Made by a program: the position numbers and the translations under genes
Notes under the pieces: generated by a model
The model's input: the letters and a program-made list of their open reading frames with translations, nothing else
The model's database searches: none
Told to the model about the DNA's origin: nothing
Source: Thunnus maccoyii
Taxonomy: Eukaryota > Chordata > Actinopteri > Scombriformes > Scombridae
Direction: 5' to 3'
Length of the DNA stretch: 64,000 nucleotides
Assembly: GCF_910596095.1 (NCBI RefSeq)
Contig: NC_056537.1
Coordinates: forward strand, 2,270,574 to 2,334,573
Part shown: in pieces, positions 49,701 to 61,320 of the stretch
Layout of the letters: every line of letters starts with the position of its first letter
Numbering within the stretch: the stretch's first letter is position 1

Positions 49701-51952
49701 ATTCAGCTGTGTGTTACTTTGTGTAAAATCACACCTGCTGGGAAATATACCTCTCAGTTATTGCTGTGAGGATTTTTTTTACTTATAATAAATATTGCAT
49801 GTTGTTTTGGCAACATGCAATATTTCACTTTCACATTTGTGACTTTCACATTTGTTTGGTCCTAATTTCTGTTGTTGAGACGGACAGAGTCTGTACTTTC
49901 ATGTGAAAAACATTCTTTCCTCAAGCTTCTTGATTTGTTTTGGACACCAGACAAAACCTCAGCTGTAAATATAGTCAGACAGAGAGAGTAGACATCATGT
50001 GGTCGCTGTGTGTGTCATCTGTTGTGAAACCACTCTGACATTTTGAAAAGTATAATGCACTTTTTTTTTTTACTGCCTGCTGTGATCCTGTCTACATGGA
50101 AAAGGCTAAACAGCATCTGACAAACCAGGAACTGTTTTTGTGATTGTAGTCAGTGATGGAAGAAGTATTCAGATCCTTTACTTATGTAAAAGTACCAATA
50201 CAGTAATGTAAAAATACTCCATTACAAGTGAAAGTCCTGCATAAAAAATACTACTACAGTAAAAGTACATAAGTATTATGAGCTTGATGTAGTTAAAGTA
50301 TTGCAGTAAAAGTACATAAGTATTATGAGCTTGATGTAGTTAAAGTATTGCAGTAAAAGTAGTGGTTTGGTCCCTCTGACTGATATATTATTATGTATGA
50401 CATCATTAGATTATTACTACTGAAGCGCACAATTAAATTATGTTATCGCCCTTCAAATTAGCAGAAAGCTAACTGGACGTCAGCCAGCTTGGCTGGTGGA
50501 AGTCTGCATTCATGCATTCATTCATTCGGCCAGCGTGGGAATGTCAAACCCGACACCAGATTAAAAACTCCAGTATACTGTGAAATACAGAGAGACTTGA
50601 GTAATTGTACTTACTTTCCACCATTATAGTTGTTTTTACAGTTAACAGAGTTTTCCGGTGCTGAAAAAGCACAACATCTTCATCCCTCATCAGCTTGGTT
50701 TGGACAATATCAGCCATGTCAACCATCACAATCTCAGTACTTGGTCAAATATCAGATCTTTCAACAGTTAAAGCTGAACTCACTGATTTATTTATTTGTG
50801 TTACCAGGAGGCAGAAGACCTCCACAACAAGCTGACAGACAAGCTGAACAAACACATTAGCAGCTTATAAGGTAGTTGTGGCTAACATGTTAGCAAACAG
50901 CAGCATGTTTGTGTCCATCTGATGACTGTAAGTCCAATATTTACTCCTCTTTTAGTTCTGGTTTGGACTCTACCTGAGAGAAATATCCACTCTATTCACC
51001 AGCTAGTCTCTAACTTTGTCTGTCTTCCGTGCTGGACTGGTAGTGAACTATGAGTTTATCAGAGATGGTTTGATGAAAACAGCTGCCTGCTTCTGATGGA
51101 AATGCTGAAACTAAAGCATACAGTAAATCTACTGTAACATTACGAGATAAAAGAGGCTAAAAACCAGAGCTGAAAGAAGAGTGAAATCTGGACCTACATC
51201 CATCAGGTGGAGACAAACAAGACTCCAATGGGCTGATTATGTTGCTTTGTGTCTGCTGGATGTGGACATGGGCAGGTGTTTGCTAACATCTTTGGCACAA
51301 CAACTACTTTATAGGGTGATAATGTGTCAGTGTTTATTGTTCTGCTGCAAAAAATGCAGCTTTAATCAATATAAACTACTCTATCCAACCTTAAACATCT
51401 CAACCCAAAAAGTGCATCACATCATGACTATCATATGTCGTCCTGTTTCTACAGTACAACTGCACCAAAGTGAAGTCCTTCCTGAGCCATCGTCTGGGTC
51501 AGTACATCACCAATGTGACGCGAGCCGCCGAGGTCTGCAGCGACTTTCTGTGCCAGGGGAATGGCCGCTGTGTCCGCCGAGACCCCCAAGCCCGCCATTA
51601 CCTCCACCTGAGCGCCAACAGCTACAACATCCAGCCCTCCGGCGACGGGGACTTTGCCGTCACCGGGTGGCACTCGCAGCACGAACTGCAGCTACTGACT
51701 GAAAGGTTTCGCTGCCACTGCTACGAAGGCCACGAGGGCGAGCGCTGCGACAGCATCAACGAAGTGAAGGAGGACGACGAACAGTGGAAGGAGGAGGACG
51801 ACGAGCAGGAGAGGCGCAGGACGGAGTGGGAGGATGAGCAGGATGATCAGTGGGAGGGAGGGGAGAGTGCGGCGCCGCCAACCGGCTGCAGCCCTCACCT
51901 GATGTTGTTGATTCTCCTGTTGAATTTATCGTTAGTGAAGACGGTTGTATGA
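46711..51952 (+). CDS. hyal4: Hyaluronidase-4 (chondroitin sulfate/hyaluronan hydrolase), complete three-exon gene
   Basis: Glycosyl hydrolase family 56 enzyme; mammalian HYAL4 is reported to prefer chondroitin sulfate. Coding exons are 46711-47667, 49601-49690 and 51455-51952, phase 0 throughout, with introns of 1933 and 1764 bp, giving 514 residues. A hydrophobic segment at about residues 18-34 is the signal peptide. The catalytic motif [12 protein letters not shown] gives Asp146 and Glu148; Cys59, Cys224 and Cys238 are conserved. HYAL4 signatures are [40 protein letters not shown] and NCTKVKSF. Exon 3 has EGF-like cysteines ([26 protein letters not shown]), then about 45 residues very rich in Glu, Asp and Trp, then a hydrophobic end typical of a GPI signal. 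The acidic insert has no counterpart I recall in mammalian HYAL4. The ATG at 46711 fits the mammalian N-terminus in length and hydrophobicity. Confidence 0.95.
47710..47972. mobile_element. MITE family C, partial copy in hyal4 intron 1
   Basis: It starts TTAAAGGACAAGTTCACAAT and shares most of its sequence (CATATCAAGTGGATATCTGA and so on) with the copy at 6078. The right end is lost. It begins 43 bp after the exon 1 donor. Confidence 0.8.
49791..49824. repeat. 14-bp perfect hairpin in hyal4 intron 2
   Basis: AATATTGCATGTTG, a TTTTGG loop and CAACATGCAATATT. It starts 100 bases after the exon 2 donor and is followed by a direct repeat of ACTTTCACATTTG. Confidence 0.85.
50150..50428 (+). mobile_element. 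MITE family A, partial copy in hyal4 intron 2
   Basis: It begins AGTGATGGAAGAAGTATTC and carries two 47-bp units and part of the interior, ending near CATCATTAGATTATTAC. It lies inside the second intron of hyal4. Confidence 0.8.
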
Positions 51953-52999
51953 TGCACTCTGCAGTCATTTTCAACACAGAGCATCATCTCATGGCCTTTG
52001 GTCTCTGACAGCTGCTGACAGGCTTCAGACATGTCAGCAGCTCTCTGAGGCTGGACTTACGCACAGTGGTGCTTTGAGCTAAATGCTAACATCAGCATGT
52101 TAACATGCTCACAATCAGTGTGTTTACATGCACCTTAGTAACCAGGTTACCCAGAGAAACCAGGTTAAATGGGTAAACCAGGAACACATTTACATGCTCT
52201 GTAGTTACTGTGAATCTGTGTGTACATGCAGCACATCAGTAACCAGATTTCTCTCCTACCACCAACCTTATTTTGAAAGAAATCGGTATTCTGAGGAAAC
52301 CAGGTTTCTCTAATCCTCTACCCCAGTTACAGAAACCAGGTTTCTTGTTTACATGACAGTTAAAAATGCATGTAAATGCACTGAATGATAATCCTAACAT
52401 GTTGATGTTTAGATGTTGATGTTCATCTTCCTGTGTTAGCATGCTAACATTTGCTGATTAGCATTAATCACAAAGTACAGTTGAAGCTGATGGGAACGCC
52501 ATTAGATCCAACTGAATAAATGAAAACTTTGTCCCATCAGAGGATCACCAAAGTCATTAGAGTTTATCTGCTTGGGAACTTCTATCTGTATCAAATTATA
52601 GTCAAGACACTTCACTCTGAACCAAAAGGTGGCGCTAAAGGAAAGGTCAGGAGATCACCAAAGTTGGTAGGCATCGTCTTCTGGGGACCATGGATGCATG
52701 TACAAACTTTCATGGTGATACATTTGACAGTCTAGAACAATTTTGGAACAAACTGTTTCCTGAGCCGTGTCGCTAGTGTGGCTAAAAACATGACACTTCC
52801 CTTTTTAAGTGGTGTGATGGCACTTTACATGACACAGAGGTGTTTCATGTTGACAGATGAAGGTTTGGTTGGTTGTTTTACAGTTCAACCAGTTAGACTT
52901 TGACTTCTGTGATAATCTGCACTGCCTCTTTGGCCAACAACTGCATCAGTTCTCCCAGGAATGTTACTTTGTAAATGTACATACTATATGTTTTACTTT

Positions 53000-53330
53000 T
53001 AAAGGATGAGTCTGGTGATTTTCTATATTTTTCTTCTTGTCAACAAGTCTCATGTTTGGATCCAAACCAACGATGAACTGATCTACTCACAAGTATTGTG
53101 TGTGTATCCAAACTCTAAATAATGAAGGAACATGTCACCCAGTGCAGCGGTGTGGCTCACTGATATGTTTTTAATAGTTTCTGGACAACAATGGAGGAAT
53201 AAGATATATCAGCCTTTGATGCACACACAATACTTGTTAGTAGATCAGTTCATTGTTGGTTTGGGTCCAAACATGAGATTTGTTGACAAGAAGAAAAATA
53301 TAGAAAACCGCCAGCCAAATCCTCTAAAAG
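53000..53330. mobile_element. Fold-back repeat (family D, two arms)
   Basis: The left arm (CTTGTCAACAAGTCTCATGT, then GGATCCAAACCAAC and CAAGTATTGTGTGTG) is repeated in inverted form on the right (CACACAATACTTGTTAGTAG, then GTCCAAACATGAGATTTG). Arms of about 105 bp flank a centre of about 110 bp. Confidence 0.85.
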
Positions 53331-55001
53331 CTTCAGTTTTTGAACATGATCCAGTAAAATCTGCAGGATGATCCTCAAGTTTGTATTCTGGAGACACAAC
53401 AGCGTCTCAAAATGAAACCAAAGGGTGCTAACACTACAACACGGCCATATGTAGGAAAATAATCCCCAACATCTGACGCTTGGTCTGTGGTGGGTTTTTT
53501 TTTGAAGATGTCCTTAAAGTATTGCTGATGATATGAAACTCAATTTTCTCTACAATAAGCTGTGGTTTTACTTGACAATATATATAAACTGTGTATTTTT
53601 TTATCTTTTATTGTTGCTTACATTATACTCTTGAAAAACAGCTTGTTGGAAAACTCCACATATTTGAGCCTTTTGGGACGTGTTGTGTACATGTTTGTAG
53701 GTGCTATTGATTTCAAAATATTATATATCTGTATCTTTTACTTTTGTTGTGTTTATTACCATACATACATCTTAAGTATAGAGGATCAAGTCTGTTTTGT
53801 TAGATGGACTGGTGTTGTTATTGTTGATCTGTCAATGTAGAGGTTGATGTCGGAGTATCTTGGTTTGAAGGAATCAAATCAACAGACTGGCTTTAGTCTT
53901 TGATGATATCTCATCTTGTTGTGTCTGAGTGGAACAAACAGTTATGTCTGAAGCTGATGTACAGTACTGTAGGTTTGACCGAACACTGAACAGATGTAAA
54001 AGATGGCACATACTGTATCTGAATACACGACTCCGTGGTTCTTTGTGGTTCTACAGGTCTTCAACGCCTGATACTTGCCAAAGTTGGTTGTTCCAGTTCA
54101 ACCCACTGGGTCAGTGTATTTGGGAACAAAAGTTCAATTTAGTTAAATGTTTGGTGTATAAAAAGCTTCTGGGAAATAAGGTGTTGGTGGATGGTTGGGT
54201 GTAAACACAAGTATGTTTTCTTTTAACCATGACTGTAATCTTTCTCTAACCTTAACTAAATATTTGAAAATGGCCACATGGGTCGTTTTGTATGGAAGGA
54301 CTTGGTGACTTAAGGATAAGTGCACATTGTTTGATAAAGTTGAAATATTTTACAGTAGAAAATGTGTCTTCAACTCAGTTTATGACCACTTGAGTGAGTC
54401 TGCTTCCATTTGTGTCTTTTCATTGACTTCACATACAATTGTAGCACTTCTTAAATTCAGTTCGCATCCGGTCTGAACAAACCTCAATGTTCCTTCCCGT
54501 AAACATTAGCATTGTTTTTTTCTGTGGCAGCCTGCACATAAAGAGCTCAATAATCTTTAGAAGAGGCCCTGCAGTGAAACTGACTGGATCTGAGGAAAAC
54601 ACTTACATTCAAGTTGGAAATTGGCTTACTAAAATGCAGCCTGTGTTGCTCATATTATCCGATTGTTCTCGGGTTCAATCCAAATTTAGAACAGACTAGA
54701 AACCGGAAGCATTTTAAGTTGTGAACTATGGAAAACGTGAACCTGGTTCTTCAAGTCAAACATGTAGAATCTGTCTTGAGTCTCTGTAACACTGATCCTG
54801 CTTCAAACCTAATCAGTGCTTTCATCTCAAACCAGCCTTCAAGTGAAGTTCAGGTCTAAAGAGTTTCACCTGATGCAGTAACTGTTTCCCGTGTGTACAG
54901 ACTGCACTCACTGTGTTTTATATTATCTTAAGATTGTAAACCGAATATGCAACAAGGACTATGCAACATGAAAAATGTTACCTGAATGTAAATGCACTGC
55001 A

Positions 55002-55007
55002 AATAAA
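55002..55007 (+). terminator. Candidate polyadenylation signal for hyal4
   Basis: AATAAA is followed by T-rich and GT-rich sequence (TTGTGTCAC, then a T run), a usual poly(A) arrangement. It would give hyal4 a 3' UTR of about 3.05 kb. Earlier weaker signals such as the AATAAA near 52516 cannot be excluded. Confidence 0.4.
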
Positions 55008-55529
55008 GATTTTTCTTCATTACACTTGTGTCACTTTTTTTTTCTTTCTGTGCACATAAAAAGACAATTTCAGGGGAGCTGCTGGAGGCCATGTTGAATC
55101 ACCAGAGAAACAAGCTTCTCTTGTGGAGTTGCACAACAACAGCTTCCGTTTATTATTTGTGCAACACGTGCATGCAACATGTGTTACAGTCTCAGAAGGG
55201 CGATATCGCGTCAGCAGACATTTACTATTCTTTGTGGCAAAATGGCACAGAGGAGGATGGGAAACCCTCAAAATAGACTTCAATAAAACTCAAGGTCACT
55301 CTTGTCACATCTACCAGCTGGTTTCCCGCAAATACTGAAGCCTGAAAAGAGGAAGAAGAGCGGACAGAGACATTGCAGTCTGTTCTTACTGACGATGACA
55401 CATGAAAAATATCACACATCGGGAAACCTGAGAGCATTTCATCTGAGGAAGATACTGTTCTGCAGCTCAGTCACTCACCCCACAGTTTCACTAAGACCTT
55501 TCGCTGAGCCCCATCCAGCTTGTCAGCAG

Positions 55530-55675
55530 AGCCACTCAGTAGAGCCGGTCTGATAGAGCCAGTTCGATAGAGCTGGTCTGGTAGAGCCGGTCAGTAGAGC
55601 CAGTCAGTAGAGCCAGTCTGATAGAGCTGGTCTGATAGAGCCGGTCAGTAGAGCTGGTCTGATAGAGCCCATCTG
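55530..55675 (+). repeat. Minisatellite, short block (13/14-bp units)
   Basis: About ten units of the GGTCTGATAGAGCC and GGTCAGTAGAGCC types lie immediately before the upstream copy of the spam1 duplication. The same array in longer form precedes the downstream copy, so the array marks the left edge of the duplicated unit. Confidence 0.9.
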
Positions 55676-57720
55676 AGTGACAACCCTATCATATAAAATA
55701 CACTGATGCCATAAGCATCACCAATAATAAATCTCAAGGCAGAGTGATAGAGTCCAGAGGTTGAAGAGTGGAAGAGGATGTGTGTCTATAATAAAGAAAC
55801 TAAAACATTAATTGAACTTTTCTTCATCTTTCTTCATTTTTCTTTACCTCATCAATATTTTTAAATGTAGTTTTGGTAGTTTTGTCTAAAGTTGTTTTCA
55901 TCTTCCAAATGATTTATTGTCATTACTCCCACTGACCCCAAATTTAAAAATGTCTGCCTCTGTTGAGATTGTTAAAGTTTATAATACGTTAATACGTTCA
56001 ATTATGATACCAAAGTGTTTCATATGTGCTACATACAGTATAAAGAGTGAATTCATTGATGATTTGAGAGGTTTTCTTCTCTTTCTCTGCTGTGTCAAAT
56101 TGTAAATGAAACCAAATGAAAATCTGTTAAACTATTTAAATCACAAAAAGGTGTTAGTACAACAAATACTGTTACACCTGAGCAAGGCATTAACCCCTGA
56201 ATCCTCGACTCAGGATCCAACAGCTGACTGAATGTGGGGTCCAGGCGAGACATCGGGACGTTTATCAGATAACAATCGAGCAGAGTGAAGAAACAGTTTT
56301 CCCTGACACATGAAACAGCAAAAAACAGACTCAGAGAAGTTTAGAAGAATGAACAGTCTTTCCCTGGTCACTGAAGAGAGCAGCAGGTAGGTGTAAAACT
56401 ATTTAAAAATCATATTTTACTTACCTACATTTTCTGGACAATATGTCTTCAGTTTCTGCAAAATTTGTAGCAACAGTTAATTAACTGTTAGATCGAGTTT
56501 ATGTTAATCTTTGATTAAATTAATTTCAAAATTTTAATTTGTGATCTGCATTTTGTGATTGTCAGGTAAAAACCATCATCTTTTTATTTGTGCAACACGT
56601 GCATCCAACTTATAACAAACATTACAGTCTCACTAGGATACTAGTGAGACAGCAGAACTTGTCAGGTGAAAAACTCATCTCTGCAAAATGTTAAGTCTTT
56701 GGGAAATAAGAAAAAATGTAAATAATAATCAGTTTATATTTATTAAAGCTCATTAGCATTCACATATAGCACAATAACATTAGGAAATGAGATGCATGAA
56801 GGAGAGAGCTTGATTATTTTAAACAGTTACACTTGTTCAGCACTTGTATTTGTTAATAGAAAGCTGAAAATGACAAGTCTGCAGCGATGTGGACTCGCTG
56901 TCGGAGGGTTTTATTGTCCACTTCCTGTCTGCACTAACAGGTTTGGGACGGCCTTTGATACGACAAACCCTCCGTGTGAACATGGAGGCGGAGTGGATGG
57001 GGCAGAATGTGTCGGGGATTGAGAGTTACTTGTTTCTTCTCTTTTTCTGTCCAGAGCCATCATGATGGTCCTGCCCTTCCTGTCCCGCCTCATGCTCTGT
57101 ATCACCGGATCCATCACCACCGTCCTCGCCCTGCCACCCACCGAGCCGCCACTGATCCACGACCACCCCTTTGTGGCCAACATGCCATCCCACTGGACAC
57201 CGCAGCCTTCCAGGCGGTGACCACACCCCGTGGGGTGCCCGGTCAGTTCCTCACCATCTTCTACGAGGACTGCCTTGGCCTCTACCCTAAAGTCGACGAT
57301 ACCAAACACAAGCCCTACAATGGTGGCGTTCCCCAAAAGGGTAACCTGACAAAGCATCTGGCCATGGCCCAACGCCAGATAGATCACTCAATCTCCCCAA
57401 ATTCCTCTCCTGGGCTGGCTGTCATTGACTGGGAGTCTTGGCGCCCCCTGTGGGACCAGAACTGGGGATTGAAATGTATTTATCAAAAGCTGTCCATCCT
57501 TCGCGCCCTTCAGATGGCCCCGTTATTATCATCAAAGTACATTTCCAAACTGACAAAGAGCCAGTTCCAGAACACAGGGCGGCGCTTCATGGAGAAGACC
57601 ATCAGCCTCGACATCGGCAAGCATCCAAGCTGCCGCTGGGGCTTCTACCTGTTCCCCGACTGCTACAGCTATGACTGGAAGGAGTCCAGCTACACTCAGC
57701 TACATTCCTGGGTCTTCACC

Positions 57721-57757
57721 CTGTGAAGGGTCTTCACTCTGTGAAGACCCTTCACAG
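57721..57757 (+). repeat. Perfect 17-bp inverted repeat inserted in spam1 pseudogene exon 1
   Basis: CTGTGAAGGGTCTTCAC (57721-57737), a TCT loop and its exact reverse complement (57741-57757) replace the coding sequence seen in the sister copy. The sister copy has only one related stretch (GCGAAGACCCAG), so the palindrome was probably made by copying a local template. Confidence 0.9.
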
Positions 57758-58723
57758 GAGCAGAACAACCAGATGATGTGGCTGTGGGAGCGCAGAGTTA
57801 TCAAACTTGATTCAGTCATTAGAATCGCTTTGTCTTCAAAAATTGCTCTTCTGAGAGTACTTACTCACCTAATATGCTCTTTCTCTAACTCTCTATCCTT
57901 CTCTAGTTCCAGCTAATCTGCTAAGCACTTAGGTTACTTCATGCAGGCCTTGTTGCACTTGTGTCAGGTGGAACAGTACAGTGGCCCTGAGAGCTCAACA
58001 CACTGCAACTTAGAAAACACAAATAGAAAAACAAAAAGCAAATCAAGAAAACATGTACAGTATTGATAAGGAAACACTGCAAAGTGAGAGAACAAAACCA
58101 AAGACAGAAAAGCTGCAACACAATAGAAACTGGTTTTAAAGGAATTGAGGTTCAGGCAGGTGAGGTCCTCCGTGGATTAACACTCGAATCCGGGCAGGGA
58201 ACCTTTGTTGCATCTCTCCCTCCCTTTTCCTGTTCCCTGTAATTTCTCCACTATCACTCTGTAATAAAAGCACAGAATGTTAAGAACAATAACGATAAAA
58301 ATAAGTTAAGTCCAAGCATGTTCATCACTACTTAATGTCCCTTGGAAACTGTTGTTTTAGAAACTGATTTTTTGTTCTGTGTTTCTTGTATTTGGTTGTG
58401 TTTTCATATTTGGTTAGCATAATACACAGAATGATCATTCCACCATATCTGAATTAGTGGTATAGTGATTATACGATCATATCATAATATCACTCAAATA
58501 TCACTTAAAGGCCTTTAGCATTTCACAGGTGGTCGACACATGTACCAGGTTTTGATCTAGTCTCCTGTGTGGCTCTTCCTCCCTCAGGCTGACCTGGTGA
58601 GCACTGTAGGAGAGTCTGCAGCTCTGGGAGCAGCAGGGCTCATAATATGGGGAGGAACCAAAGACTACAACAACAAAGTAACCATACTTTTTTTTCTGAC
58701 TGCCAACTAGTTTACTCACTGGT

Positions 58724-58902
58724 TGGCAGCAGTGTAAGAAGTACGTGTATCCTTTATTTGAGTAAAAGTACTAATACAGCAAATTAAAACTACTCCATTA
58801 CAACTAAAAGTCCTACATGAAAAATCCTACTATAGTAAACTTAAAGTACTTAAATGCAGTACTTGAGTAAATGTACTTAGTTACTTTCCACCACTGCTGG
58901 TT
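58724..58902. mobile_element. MITE family A, short internally deleted copy in spam1 pseudogene intron
   Basis: Both termini are present (AGCAGTGTAAGAAGTAC on the left, ACTTTCCACCACTGCT on the right), with the interior and 47-bp units missing. It shows that the termini are inverted repeats of the form AGCAGTGGTGGAA. Confidence 0.8.
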
Positions 58903-59335
58903 GGACTGGTCTGTCTTAATATGATATTCAAATGCTTATATGAACAGATATTTTCTCAGAGATGAAGCAGAGGGCAGCTGTGTGCGTCTGCAGCCATAAG
59001 AACATATTATATATGTGAAACCCTTCACAGGTCTACAAACAGGAACAGATGACCAGGCGTTACTCAGCAAATAATTAGTGGATCATGGTTTGTTGTTCTA
59101 GGAGGAACTGACTGCTTTGACACTGAAGTGTTTTCTTTATCTCGACTGACAGGTCGACATGTGTGAAAGCTACTTCAACTTCATTTGAATTTTCTGCTTC
59201 TTATGTGTGTTTAATGTATTGATATTTGACGTTTTGACTGTTTTTATGTTTTTGTGTTTTTTTTTTGAGTAATTTTAAAATAAATGACTGGTTCTTTTAG
59301 TAGTGAAATGACAAAAATACATCAGAAATGCTTCT

Positions 59336-59482
59336 TTAAAGGATGAGGCTGCAATTTTCTACATTTTTTTTTCTTGTCAACAAATCTCATGTTTGGATCC
59401 AAACCAACAATGAACTGATCTACTAACAAGTATTGTGTGTGTATCAAAGCCTGATATATCTTATTACTCTGTTGTCCAAAAC
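59336..59482. mobile_element. Family D repeat, single arm, in spam1 pseudogene intron 2
   Basis: GTCAACAAATCTCATGTTTG, ACAAGTATTGTGTGTGTATC and CTCTGTTGTCCAAAACC are the reverse complement of the copy at 17495. Confidence 0.75.
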
Positions 59483-60175
59483 CTATTAGCTTTGCACCAC
59501 ACATTTAGATGCAATTTAGATAAATGCAAGTTAATGTTTGCTGAACTTTTATTCATTAAATTAAATTTGTTTAAAAACATTTTTGTATGTAAACATTTTG
59601 ATTTCTTCTTAAAAACGAAGCCACAACACAACCTGATGTTGGTAAAGCACCTCAGATCCATAAATATTTTCTCATTTTCTAACATTTGACAACAAATTTA
59701 CATTTTACACTAAATTCAATGAAAATTAAATGAAATCAATGAAAGAAAGATTTAAATTTCAGTTTAGTCTAAAAAATTAAAAATGTTTTAGACTAGACTG
59801 AACCCATAACTGACCATTTTCCTGTTCTAACAACACACCTGCGTCTCAACTATAAACCCCGTCCCCCTCCCTGCAGGGATCGTGTCACTCTCTGTCTGAG
59901 TTTCTGACGTCCACCTTCAACCCGTACATCGCCAACGTGACGGCGGCCGCCATGCTGTGCAGCAAAGTCTTGTGCCAGGGGAAGGGCCGCTGCATCAGGA
60001 AGAACTATGACTCCTCCCACTACCTACACCTGAACCCCGCGCACTTCAGCATCAAACGGTGTGAGAGGAAGAACTTGGCGACCGGTTTCCCTCTGCTGCT
60101 GACATCAACGCCTGGGCCGAAAACTTCACTTGTCAGTGCTACACGGGGGGAAGGTGTTTGCTGAAGCTGACGCAT

Positions 60176-61320
60176 CTGGTCAGTAAAGCCGGTCAGTAGA
60201 GCTGGTCTGATAGAGTCAGTCAGATAGAGTCAGTCAGATAGAGCTGGTCTGATAGAGTTAGTCAGATAGAGTCAGTCAGATAGAGCCGGTCTGATAGAAT
60301 CAGTCAGATAGAGTCGGTCTGATAGAGTCAGTCAGATAGAGTCGGTCTGATAGAATCAGTCAGATAGAGTCGGTCTGATAGAATCAGTCAGATAGAGTCA
60401 GTCAGATAGAGCCGGTCTGATAGAATCAGTCAGATAGAGTCAGTCTGATAGAGCCGGTCTGATAGAGTCGGTGTGATAGAGCTGGTCAGTAGAGCCGGTC
60501 TGACAAAGTCAGTCAGATAGAGTCAGTCAGATAGAGCCGGTCTGATAGAGTCAGTCAGATAGAGCCGGTCTGATAGAATCAGTCAGATAGAGTCGGTCTG
60601 ATAGAGTCAGTCAGATAGAGCCGGTCTGATAGAATCAGTCAGATAGAGTCAGTCTGATAGAGTTAGTCAGATAGAGCCGGTCTGATAGAGTCGGTCTGAT
60701 AGAGTCGGTCTGATAGAGTCGGTCTGATAGAGTCGGTGTGATAGAGCCGGTCATTAGAGCCGGTCAGTAGAGCCGGTCAGTAGAGCCGGTCATTAGAGCC
60801 GGTCAGTAGAGCCGGTCATTAGAGCCGGTCTGATAGAGCCGGTCAGTAGAGCCAGTCAGTAGAGCCGGTCAGATAGAGTCGGTCAATAGAGCCGGTCTGA
60901 TAGAGCCGGTCTGATAGAGTCGGTCAGTAGTCGGTCTGATAGAGCCAGTCAGTAGAGCCGGTCTGATAGAGCCAGTCTGATAGAGTCGGTGTGATAGAGC
61001 CGGTCATTAGAGCCGGTCAGTAGAGCCGGTCAGTAGAGCCGGTCATTAGAGCCGGTCTGATAGAGCCGGTCAGTAGAGCCAGTCAGTAGAGCCGGTCAGT
61101 AGAGCTGGTCAGTAGAGCCGGTCAGATAGAGTCGGTCAATAGAGCCGGTCATTAGAGCCGGTCAGTAGAGCCGGTCATCAGAGCCGGTCTGATAGAGCCG
61201 GTCAGTAGAGCCAGTCAGTAGAGCCGGTCAGTAGAGCTGGTCAGTAGAGCCGGTCAATAGAGCCGGTCTGATAGAGCCGGTCTGATAGAGCCGGTCTGAT
61301 AGAGTCGGTCTGATAGAGCC
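60176..61320 (+). repeat. Minisatellite, long block (about 80 units of 13-14 bp)
   Basis: This is about 1.14 kb of units such as GGTCTGATAGAGTC, AGTCAGATAGAGTC, GGTCAGTAGAGCC and GGTCATTAGAGCC. The left half is mostly 14-bp units and the right half mostly 13-bp units. A higher-order block beginning GGTGTGATAGAGCC at about 60735 recurs at about 60988, a period of about 253 bp. It starts within 15 bases of the end of the disrupted spam1 frame. Confidence 0.95.

Larger units (their letters stand above)
51953..55020 (+). other. Probable hyal4 3' UTR and flank, no other gene seen
   Basis: No coding signal was found after the hyal4 stop. The stretch holds repeats of a CCAGGTTAC/AACCAGG motif (52130-52350), an old dispersed repeat (about 52600-52740, GGTGGCGCTAAAGG) and the fold-back element at 53000-53330. 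It may be transcribed as 3' UTR as far as the AATAAA at 55002. Confidence 0.5.
57062..60164 (+). pseudogene. spam1: spam1 (PH-20)-like hyaluronidase, upstream tandem copy, disrupted
   Basis: This copy closely matches the one at 62667 but is broken. Exon 1 begins at 57062 with the same signal peptide; the catalytic region ([12 protein letters not shown]) is present. Lesion 1: a net 31-bp loss near 57178-57184 shifts the frame and removes the first conserved cysteine. Lesion 2: an insertion at about 57710-57757, forming a perfect hairpin, brings a TGA at 57724. Lesion 3: about 390 bp missing at 57795 removes the end of exon 1 and its donor. Exon 2 (58588-58677, [17 protein letters not shown]) and the start of exon 3 (59877 on; CSKVLCQGKGRC, YLHLNP) are well preserved. 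Lesion 4: in exon 3 the EGF-like FTCQCYTGGRC lies in another frame, so the open frame ends early at 60164. A full-length enzyme is not possible. The preserved exons 2 and 3 suggest recent decay. Confidence 0.9.
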
